From: a virus
Virus record (IMG/VR): IMGVR_UViG_3300030451_002395
Span: 282 to 25,031 of that record
Direction: 5' to 3' (one strand)
Length of the DNA: 24,750 nt
Shown here: positions 19,209 through 24,750 of the stretch, one piece after another
Layout of the letters: each line of letters opens with the position of its first letter
Position numbering within the stretch: the stretch's first letter is position 1
Position numbers and translations under genes: made by a program
The notes under the pieces: generated by a model
Database searches by the model: none
What the model saw: the letters and a program-made list of their open reading frames with translations, nothing else
Told to the model about the DNA's origin: nothing

Positions 19209-19559
19209 ATGAACGATACATACATATATATAGCTGAAGGAACAGGATCTGATGCTGCAGGTGATTCTGTTTTATATCCAGCTGCTAACTTTACAGGTAT
19301 AGACCCTATATCTGCTACAACATCAAGAATATCATTTAAAGCATTAACAGGTAACGCTGCTGATGATGATATTTTAGTAACACACGAAAGTGGAAAGTTC
19401 AAAGAACTTTGTCAAGCTTTGGCTTTAGCATTAAATACTACTAAAGGTGGTACTGTTGTGTTTATAGATCAAGATAACAAAATTTTCTTTGATGAATTAA
19501 TACAAAACGGAGCTATGTCTGGTGTTAACTCTGATCCTGTTATTACATTAGACACATAA
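19209..19559 (+). CDS. Probable virion protein, third of three tandem paralogues
   Basis: A 116-residue protein, closest to the first copy in its centre (G-I-D-P-I-S-A-T-T-S-R-I-S-F-K against G-L-D-P-I-S-A-T-T-T-R-L-S-F-K) and sharing N-A-A-D-D-D-I-L-V-T-H. The second half (L-A-L-A-L-N-T-T-K-G-G-T-V-V-F-I-D) is its own. It is acidic with few charges otherwise. It lies 23 bases after the second copy and ends 3 bases before the winged-helix candidate. Confidence 0.65.
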   Translation: MNDTYIYIAEGTGSDAAGDSVLYPAANFTGIDPISATTSRISFKALTGNAADDDILVTHESGKFKELCQALALALNTTKGGTVVFIDQDNKIFFDELIQNGAMSGVNSDPVITLDT

Positions 19560-19562
19560 TAG

Positions 19563-20003
19563 ATGCGATTAACTGCGCAAGATCTGCGTAGAATGAATAT
19601 CCTTAAGTATTACAGGCTCACAAGAAAGTGGGTCTGTAAAACTTACGGGTTAACAGATGCAGATTTAGAATTATTAATTTATTTAGATTGTAAAGAAAGA
19701 TTTACACGACAAGAGTTTATAGACGGTACTTACACATACTCATGGGACAAAAACCGTTGGGAAAGGCTACGAAGAGATGGTTGGATAGAAGTTTGGAGAC
19801 AGAGAAACAGAACAACTATAAAATATTCAATATTTAAAACATCTTTTAAATGTAGTCAATTAATAAGTAGAATATACAGAATACTTTTAGGTGAAGAAGA
19901 TTTACCCACATCTGAAAGAAGTATATTTTTTAATAACAAATCGTATACAGATAAAGTTTATAATAAAGCTATAGATGATATGATTAAAGATAAAGATAGA
20001 TAA
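19563..20003 (+). CDS. Probable winged-helix DNA-binding protein
   Basis: A 146-residue basic protein. The first 90 residues read like a MarR-type winged helix: L-T-D-A-D-L-E-L-L-I-Y-L as the opening helix (about 31-42), F-T-R-Q-E-F then W-D-K-N-R-W-E-R-L-R-R-D-G-W-I-E-V-W-R as recognition helix and wing, and T-T-I-K-Y-S-I as the closing strand. The rest is helical with L-I-S-R-I-Y-R-I-L-L. In phages this position, among structural genes, could mean a late regulator or a packaging factor. It shares one base with the next gene (TAATG). The fold is inferred from pattern. Confidence 0.55.
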   Translation: MRLTAQDLRRMNILKYYRLTRKWVCKTYGLTDADLELLIYLDCKERFTRQEFIDGTYTYSWDKNRWERLRRDGWIEVWRQRNRTTIKYSIFKTSFKCSQLISRIYRILLGEEDLPTSERSIFFNNKSYTDKVYNKAIDDMIKDKDR

Positions 20004-20440
20004 TGGGGTTTAAATTAGGTACAAATAGAGGTAATTATGCTGTTAGAGGTGAAATTAAAACTAAATTTAGTTTTGGTAGAAAACCTAGTAGTGACGTGTC
20101 TGTGCCTGGTACTCCTATAATAAGAACTGATTTAGAAGAAGGCGTTTTTGGAGAAGCTAATATGGATGGCAGTATATTTATTAGTAATAAGCTAGAACCT
20201 AATAGCTTTGAAGAAAGACAGACAATAATACATGAAATGAGACATGCTACAGATATGAAGTTAGGTAAGTTATCTTATGACGATGATCATATAATGTATA
20301 ATGGTGAAAGATTTGAAAGAAAAGATATAAATGGTATTGATTCTATATTAGTAGACGGTGAGTGGAAACAAGCTGGTGACGATGGTTTTCCTTGGGAAGA
20401 CGATGCTAATAATGGTAATCACACAAATACACTTAGTTAA
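20003..20440 (+). CDS. Putative zinc metallopeptidase (HExxH)
   Basis: A 145-residue protein with H77-E-M-R-H81-A-T-D, an HExxH zinc-binding motif inside a helix that is preceded by E-R-Q-T-I-I, as in small metallopeptidases. The preceding G-S-I-F-I-S strand fits the edge strand of such folds. The third ligand is not certain; H96 or a nearby acidic residue is possible. It opens M-G-F-K-L-G-T-N-R-G, faintly like the leader genes. The acidic W-E-D-D-A-N-N-G-N-H tail is unusual. It could process virion proteins or attack a host protein or peptidoglycan link. No signal peptide is seen. Confidence 0.6.
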   Translation: MGFKLGTNRGNYAVRGEIKTKFSFGRKPSSDVSVPGTPIIRTDLEEGVFGEANMDGSIFISNKLEPNSFEERQTIIHEMRHATDMKLGKLSYDDDHIMYNGERFERKDINGIDSILVDGEWKQAGDDGFPWEDDANNGNHTNTLS

Positions 20441-20446
20441 AAAAAT

Positions 20447-20839
20447 ATGAGTATATTAGGAAAAATATTTTCAAGTGGAGCTACTGAATTAGTAAAAGGT
20501 GTAGGTGGTGTTATAGATGAACTACACACTTCTAAAGAAGAAAAGCTTGAAGCTGAAAGAAAAATAAAAGATATGATAATGGGTTACGAAGCTGAGATGC
20601 AAAAGCAAGTAACTGAAAGATGGAAGGTTGACATGCAATCTGATTCTTGGTTATCAAAAAATATAAGACCACTAGTTTTAATATTTCTAGTAGTATCAAC
20701 AGTATTGTTAGTTTTTATTGATGCTGGCGTTATTGCTTTTGAAGTTAAGGCTTCGTGGGTAGACTTATTACAATTAGTATTAATAACCGTGATCGGTGCT
20801 TATTTTGGCGGTAGATCACTAGAAAAAGTAAAAAAATAA
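20447..20839 (+). CDS. Holin-like membrane protein
   Basis: A 130-residue protein resembling the three-segment holin family first described for gene transfer agents. Residues 1-24 form an amphipathic helix with Gly-rich turns, 28-65 a charged helix (K-E-E-K-L-E-A-E-R-K-I-K), and then two membrane spans at about 75-98 (L-V-L-I-F-L-V-V-S-T-V-L-L-V-F) and 104-121 (D-L-L-Q-L-V-L-I-T-V-I-G-A-Y-F-G-G), with a basic K-V-K-K tail. It would form membrane lesions at the end of infection. No endolysin is recognised nearby, so its partner may lie outside the window. Confidence 0.75.
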   Translation: MSILGKIFSSGATELVKGVGGVIDELHTSKEEKLEAERKIKDMIMGYEAEMQKQVTERWKVDMQSDSWLSKNIRPLVLIFLVVSTVLLVFIDAGVIAFEVKASWVDLLQLVLITVIGAYFGGRSLEKVKK

Positions 20840-20842
20840 ATT

Positions 20843-21223
20843 ATGGCAATAACACAAGACACGGCTTATAGCTTTGGTCAATTAGGTTCAGCTTTTAATG
20901 ACGGTACAGCTGCAATGACACCTCCTGCTGGAAAAGTATTTATAGCAATAACTTTTATAACAGACACTACGTTTGATACTAGTGGAGGTTTAATAGCTTC
21001 ACAAGATACAACGGCAGGTTTAGAGTATATAACTACGCTACTAGGTGACGGATCAGGTGATCCTGCACATAACGCAGCGTTATCACCAGATCTTGGTGAA
21101 ACTGGAGCTGGAGGTTTGATAGTCGATGTAAACAACACGTTTCCAAAAGGCTTGACTATATACGGTAGATGGAGCGAAATAGATTTGGCTTCTGGATCAA
21201 TAATAGCTTATATAGGAGACTAA
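20843..21223 (+). CDS. Probable virion-associated protein, 126 residues
   Basis: A low-charge, Gly/Thr/Ala-rich, strand-rich protein: A-G-K-V-F-I-A-I-T-F-I-T-D-T-T-F near 29-44, then T-T-A-G-L-E-Y-I-T-T-L-L-G-D-G, and the end W-S-E-I-D-L-A-S-G-S-I-I-A-Y-I-G-D. The composition fits a decoration, fibre or head-fibre protein. It has no cysteines and only a few lysines, a clear change from the lysine-rich leader proteins. It shares one base with the LamG-like gene (TAATG), suggesting that the two act together at the virion surface. No named family is recognised. Confidence 0.6.
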   Translation: MAITQDTAYSFGQLGSAFNDGTAAMTPPAGKVFIAITFITDTTFDTSGGLIASQDTTAGLEYITTLLGDGSGDPAHNAALSPDLGETGAGGLIVDVNNTFPKGLTIYGRWSEIDLASGSIIAYIGD

Positions 21224-22035
21224 TGTTAGGATTAGGTACTAGTATAACCAGTCACTATTTTCAATCTGAATCTTACGTAGATCCGTCTTCATTTAGTAAT
21301 CTAGCCTTATGGTTACAGTTTGATAAAGATATATCTACTGATGAACCAGACGCTGGTAGCAGCAACGATGATAGCTGGTCTCACAATGACAAAATAAACC
21401 AATGGTCAGACCAATCTGGAAATAACAACCATGCGGTGCAAACTACTTCTGCTGACAAGCCTAGAGCTGATTTTGATAACGGCGGGGCTGATACTGGTTC
21501 TGTTAAATTTGCAAACAACACGAAGTTTATGGATTTAACTAGCAACATAACTATGTCTGGTGATTTTACTATAATGATTAGATTTAGACTTGATAATGCT
21601 AGTGCTGCAAGAGCTTTTTTAGGTGACAGTGGTACAGACTTGTTTAAGTTAGAAGACGCTACAGAGTTTAGGTCTATTATAGGTGGAGCTGGTACTCTTG
21701 CTTGGGATGAAACTTCTGCCGCAGCAGTGCCAGGTGCTGACACTACTAAAAGAAGTATAGTTACATTTACAAGAAACTCAGGAGCACTAAGCGTTCATGT
21801 AAACTCAGGTACATCAAGCGGTGGTTGGAAAGACATACACGACGACGTTGATTGGGACGCCGCGGAAAGCCACTCTGATTCAGATACATTTACAATAAGT
21901 AATATAGGTTGTCAAGCTGACGACACTGATGATTTTCGTGGTTGGATATATGATGTGCTTATTTATAACGGCACGGCTTTAACAGAAGCACAAAGAAAAC
22001 AAAATTACGACTACTTAGTTAGTCAAACTTTATAA
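21223..22035 (+). CDS. LamG / concanavalin-like domain protein, probable adhesin
   Basis: A 270-residue protein started at the ATG at 21223 that overlaps the previous stop; a longer upstream frame would overlap the neighbour heavily. After a short N-terminus the sequence has the pattern of a Laminin-G-like jelly roll: L-A-L-W-L-Q-F-D, then I-N-Q-W-S-D-Q-S-G-N-N-N-H-A-V, F-T-I-M-I-R-F-R-L, and near the end D-F-R-G-W-I-Y-D-V-L-I-Y-N-G-T-A-L-T-E-A-Q-R. Such domains bind glycans and occur in phage tail fibres and head-bound adhesins. It probably attaches the particle to host or environmental polysaccharide. Low charge and no cysteine cluster fit a virion protein. Confidence 0.75.
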   Translation: MLGLGTSITSHYFQSESYVDPSSFSNLALWLQFDKDISTDEPDAGSSNDDSWSHNDKINQWSDQSGNNNHAVQTTSADKPRADFDNGGADTGSVKFANNTKFMDLTSNITMSGDFTIMIRFRLDNASAARAFLGDSGTDLFKLEDATEFRSIIGGAGTLAWDETSAAAVPGADTTKRSIVTFTRNSGALSVHVNSGTSSGGWKDIHDDVDWDAAESHSDSDTFTISNIGCQADDTDDFRGWIYDVLIYNGTALTEAQRKQNYDYLVSQTL

Positions 22036-22056
22036 TAACTAAAATTAAATAAAATT

Positions 22057-22344
22057 ATGGCAAAAACAAAGAAACAAAAATTAGTAGATTTAAAACCTCA
22101 AAAAGTTAGCGAGGATCACTTAAAAAAAGTTCAATCTATTGTAAACAATATAAACAGAGCTCAACTAGATATAGGTAACATGGAGTTAAGAAAACACGAG
22201 TTGCTACACGGTATTGCTGGTTTAAGAGATGATTTAAAGGCAGTGCAAATTGAACTAGAAAAAGAGTATGGTACTTTTGATATTAATATTCAAGACGGTA
22301 CGATAAATTATAGAGACAATGGCAAAGTTAATAAGAAAGATTAG
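22057..22344 (+). CDS. Coiled-coil protein of unknown function
   Basis: A 95-residue protein of a type I have seen in marine phage genomes. A basic start (A-K-T-K-K-Q-K-L) is followed by a long coiled coil with K-K-V-Q-S-I-V-N-N-I-N-R-A-Q-L-D-I-G-N-M-E (about 23-43) and L-R-D-D-L-K-A-V-Q-I-E-L-E-K-E-Y-G, and the end F-D-I-N-I-Q-D-G-T-I-N-Y. The G-N-M-E-x-R-K-H-E-L-L-H segment is distinctive. It overlaps the next gene by 26 bases. A structural or scaffolding role is possible. Confidence 0.65.
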   Translation: MAKTKKQKLVDLKPQKVSEDHLKKVQSIVNNINRAQLDIGNMELRKHELLHGIAGLRDDLKAVQIELEKEYGTFDINIQDGTINYRDNGKVNKKD

Positions 22345-22540
22345 TATAGGAAAAGACTATAAAAACGACGCTATGCACTATGCTGTTGGTCAAGAAGTTT
22401 ACGGTGGACATACTATTTGTAATATATTAGAAGAAGAAGATAAATATTCTATTTATATAAAGAAAGATAAAGATGTTTTGCCCTGGAAAGACTTTAACAA
22501 AAACATGGCAGTATCTGTTGAATATAACTTAGAGTATTAA
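22319..22540 (+). CDS. Hypothetical protein, 73 residues
   Basis: Not recognised. An N-terminal basic stretch (A-K-L-I-R-K-I-S-I-G-K-D-Y-K) leads to a strand-rich part with V-G-Q-E-V-Y-G-G-H-T-I, then D-K-Y-S-I-Y-I-K-K-D-K-D-V and W-K-D-F-N-K-N. One cysteine is present. It overlaps the previous gene by 26 bases and shares one base with the next (TAATG). A small beta domain is likely. Confidence 0.6.
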   Translation: MAKLIRKISIGKDYKNDAMHYAVGQEVYGGHTICNILEEEDKYSIYIKKDKDVLPWKDFNKNMAVSVEYNLEY

Positions 22541-23130
22541 TGAAAGCGCCTTTTGACTTTGTTGTAAGGCCAAAAGGAAATAGATATAACAATACTAAAA
22601 AAGTTGGTGATAAAGAGTTGATATTAAACACTGAGGTTTATAATCATCAGTTTGTAAATAGAGAAGCTATTGTTAAATCTGTACCTACGGCTTACAAAAC
22701 TAAAATAAAAATAGGCGATACTGTTATAGTACATCACAACGTTTTTAGACGCTGGCACGATGTTAAAGGTAGAGAAAAAAACAGTAGAAGTTATTTTGAT
22801 GAAAACACTTATCTTTTAAAAGAAGATCAAATATTTTTGTATAAAACAAATGACAAATGGAAAGCTACAGACGGTTATTGTTTTGTACAACCTATAAAAC
22901 AAAGAAACAAGTTGGAGCAAGGTGATGAAGAAGAGTGTATAGGTATAGTTAGATATACTGACGGAGTTAACAAAGTTAACGACCTTGTAGGATTTACACC
23001 TTTTTCAACTTACGAGTTTATAATCGATGGTAAAAGATTATATAGAGTTTTAAATAAATTTATTACAATTAAATATGAATATCAAGGAAACGAAGAAGCT
23101 TATAATCCAAGCTGGGCACAAAGCGGTTGA
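22540..23130 (+). CDS. Putative double GroES-like (cpn10-fold) protein
   Basis: A 196-residue protein that reads as two cpn10-type barrels in tandem. The first (about 5-101) has F-V-V-R-P-K near the start, I-V-K-S-V-P, then K-I-G-D-T-V-I-V-H-H and Y-L-L-K-E-D-Q-I-F-L-Y. The second (about 112-182) has G-Y-C-F-V-Q-P-I-K, G-I-V-R-Y, V-N-D-L-V-G-F and L-Y-R-V-L-N-K-F-I-T-I, parallel to D-V-V-Y-Y and L-Y-R-V-I-R-S-L-D-V-V in the GroES-like protein at 18152. No mobile loop is obvious, so it may not cap GroEL. It is overlapped by the next gene for 56 bases. The fold is inferred by eye and unproven. Confidence 0.5.
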   Translation: MKAPFDFVVRPKGNRYNNTKKVGDKELILNTEVYNHQFVNREAIVKSVPTAYKTKIKIGDTVIVHHNVFRRWHDVKGREKNSRSYFDENTYLLKEDQIFLYKTNDKWKATDGYCFVQPIKQRNKLEQGDEEECIGIVRYTDGVNKVNDLVGFTPFSTYEFIIDGKRLYRVLNKFITIKYEYQGNEEAYNPSWAQSG

Positions 23131-23353
23131 GGAGTTAATTAACGTCGCGAAAGAAAAAATAATTACAAATACAGAAGACGATGTTTCTGCTGATAGATTA
23201 AAAAATGCCGCAGCTACTAAAAAACTAGCAATATTTGACGCATTTGAAATACTTAACAGAATCCAAGAAGAAGAAAACCTGCTTGAGGGAAAAACACCTA
23301 AAGAGGCAGAGAAAAAAGTCTTTAAAGGATTCGCAGAAGGCAGATCTAAGTAA
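23075..23353 (+). CDS. Candidate terminase small subunit
   Basis: A 92-residue, entirely helical, charged protein directly before the terminase large subunit, sharing one base with it (TAATG). Its position and size match a small terminase that recognises phage DNA for packaging. Residues about 37-62 (D-V-S-A-D-R-L-K-N-A-A-A-T-K-K-L-A-I-F-D-A-F-E-I-L) form a helical pair, and the C-terminus is basic and Gly-containing. I do not see a classic helix-turn-helix, so the call rests on neighbourhood. Its start lies 56 bases inside the previous gene. Confidence 0.55.
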   Translation: MNIKETKKLIIQAGHKAVEELINVAKEKIITNTEDDVSADRLKNAAATKKLAIFDAFEILNRIQEEENLLEGKTPKEAEKKVFKGFAEGRSK

Positions 23354-24750
23354 TGTACAATCAAAGTTTAGTTAAGGTTATAGAACCTATAAAGAAGACA
23401 ACAATTACACGTTTAAACCGTGGTAAAAAATGGAAATATGGATACAATAAAGAACATGATATTATCGTTATATCAAAAACTGGTAAAATTGGTGAAATAC
23501 TTGAAATCCAAAACTTGCGAATTGCTTTACCATCTGTGCCCGTGCAAGTACATGGACTGCAAAAAAATAAGTGGGAAAAAATAGATTACCCAAAAGAATT
23601 AAGTAAGCTTAAAAACATATTTGATTGGAGAGCTTATCCTGAAGAACAAAAAGAGCAGTGGTTTGATTATATAGACGAAGAATTTAAGCGTAGAGACGAG
23701 GGTTTTTGGTTTATGAATAATAAAAAACCAACATACATAACAGGCACTCACTATATGTATTTACAGTGGAGTAAAATAGACGTGGGTGCTCCTGACTATA
23801 GAGAGGCTAATAGGTTATTCTATATATTTTGGGAAGCATGTAAAGCTGATAAAAGGTGTTACGGTATGTGTTACCTTAAAAACAGACGTAGTGGATTTTC
23901 TTTCATGTCAAGCGCAGAAACAGTTAATTTAGCTACTATTTCAAGTGATAGTAGATATGGTATACTATCTAAAACAGGTGCAGATGCTAAAAAAATGTTT
24001 ACGGATAAAGTAGTGCCAATTAGTATAAATTACCCGTTTTTCTTTAAACCAATACAAGACGGTATGGACCGTCCTAAAACAGAGCTTGCTTACAGGGTAC
24101 CAGCTAGTAAGTTTACAAGAAAAAAGATTACAGCTAACGAACAGCTAGAAGATCTTCAAGGTTTAGATACAACTATTGACTGGAAAAATACTGGTGACAA
24201 TAGTTATGACGGTGAAAAATTAGCTTTACTAGTGCACGATGAAAGTGGTAAATGGGAAAGACCTGATAATATTTTAAACAACTGGCGTGTTACAAAAACG
24301 TGTTTAAGATTAGGCGCTAAAATAGTTGGTAAGTGTATGATGGGCTCAACTAGTAATGCGTTAGACAAAGGTGGTGATAACTTTAAAAAACTTTACAATG
24401 ATTCTGACGTTACAAAAAGAAACCGTAATGGACAAACAAAGTCTGGTTTATATTCTCTTTTTATACCAATGGAGTGGAACTATGAAGGATTTATTGACGA
24501 ATACGGACAACCAGTATTTAATAACCCAGATAATGATGTCTTCGGACCAGATGGTGAATTAATAGATTATGGAATAATAGATCACTGGAATAACGAAGCA
24601 GACGGTTTAAAAAACGATCAAGATGCTTTAAATGAGTTTTACAGGCAGTTTCCAAGAACAGAAGAACACGCGTTTAGAGATGAGGCTAAAAATAGTATAT
24701 TTAACTTGATAAAAATTTACGAACAAATAGACTATAACGAAGAGATGTAT
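23353..24750 (+). CDS. Terminase large subunit, 3' end cut by window edge
   Basis: The packaging motor ATPase and nuclease. The 466 visible residues contain the ATPase part. A characteristic F-W-F-M-N-N-x-x-P-T-Y-I-T-G-T-H-Y region is around 118-134. The P-loop variant K-N-R-R-S-G-F-S-F lies at about 176-184, where the usual Gly-Lys-Thr is replaced by Gly-Phe-Ser as in some crAss-like and related phage terminases. A Walker B type L-L-V-H-D-E-S is around 293-299, and M-G-S-T-S-N near 332-337 fits the coupling motif. A later F-P-R-T-E-E-H-A-F near 432-440 is typical of this family. The nuclease domain is beyond the right edge. The ATG at 23353 shares one base with the previous stop. Confidence 0.93.
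   Translation, partial: MYNQSLVKVIEPIKKTTITRLNRGKKWKYGYNKEHDIIVISKTGKIGEILEIQNLRIALPSVPVQVHGLQKNKWEKIDYPKELSKLKNIFDWRAYPEEQKEQWFDYIDEEFKRRDEGFWFMNNKKPTYITGTHYMYLQWSKIDVGAPDYREANRLFYIFWEACKADKRCYGMCYLKNRRSGFSFMSSAETVNLATISSDSRYGILSKTGADAKKMFTDKVVPISINYPFFFKPIQDGMDRPKTELAYRVPASKFTRKKITANEQLEDLQGLDTTIDWKNTGDNSYDGEKLALLVHDESGKWERPDNILNNWRVTKTCLRLGAKIVGKCMMGSTSNALDKGGDNFKKLYNDSDVTKRNRNGQTKSGLYSLFIPMEWNYEGFIDEYGQPVFNNPDNDVFGPDGELIDYGIIDHWNNEADGLKNDQDALNEFYRQFPRTEEHAFRDEAKNSIFNLIKIYEQIDYNEEMY

Noticed and set aside
21169-21222. Longer start for the LamG-like gene
   Set aside because: It would overlap the previous gene by over 50 bases; the TAATG junction at 21221-21225 matches the local style.
24371-24562. 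A short rightward frame inside the terminase
   Set aside because: It is out of frame with the terminase, whose motifs continue through the region.

Overview
The window looks like part of the genome of a tailed double-stranded DNA phage, probably one that infects a marine or aquatic Bacteroidetes (flavobacterial) host. The phage call is firm: a terminase large subunit, a holin-like protein, a T7-type primase-helicase, an Erf-type annealing protein with a RecE-like exonuclease, a phage sigma factor and dozens of tightly packed small genes. The host call is inference. The DNA is AT-rich, and most genes lack a Shine-Dalgarno sequence and instead start after A/T-rich leaders, as is usual in Bacteroidetes. 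The terminase carries a K-x-R-x-x-G-F-S type P-loop that I associate with crAss-like and related Bacteroidetes phages.

Layout. Positions 1-11364 are read leftward and 11789-24750 rightward, from a 424-base gene-free divergent region at 11365-11788. The leftward arm looks early. It runs from a cluster of tiny unknown genes (7111-11364), through a coiled-coil protein, a gp88-family protein, glutaredoxin, a UVR-like protein and a conserved phage protein, to an HTH protein, a sigma-70 family factor, the Erf annealing protein, the PD-(D/E)XK exonuclease, an SSB-like protein and the primase-helicase, which runs off the left edge. Eight copies of a 33-base leftward promoter-like element (CACAAA, then about 18 bases, then a TAATATA/TATTATA box) punctuate the small-gene arm, each just upstream of a gene or a hairpin. 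Several are paired with GC-rich hairpins, giving promoter-gene-hairpin cassettes. The sigma factor in the same arm is a natural candidate to read them.

The rightward arm looks late. It starts with eight consecutive lysine-rich proteins (11789-16244) that share a leader module (PFKMK-like, then S-P-x-K, then a cationic amphipathic stretch) on unrelated C-termini. Then come a GroEL, a GroES in reversed order, three tandem paralogues of about 113 residues, a probable winged-helix protein, an HExxH metallopeptidase-like protein, a holin, a probable virion protein, a LamG-like protein, a coiled-coil protein, a protein that looks like two GroES-type barrels in tandem, a terminase small subunit candidate and the terminase large subunit, cut by the right edge. 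DNA polymerase, portal, major capsid and tail genes are not seen and presumably lie outside the window.

Most noteworthy: the leader-sharing protein family, the self-contained chaperonin set (GroEL, GroES and a possible double GroES), the repeated promoter-hairpin cassettes, a pair of hairpins with covarying stems (4161-4205 and 10409-10453), and the decamer GTGTATAGCA, repeated far more often than expected in both coding and intergenic DNA.
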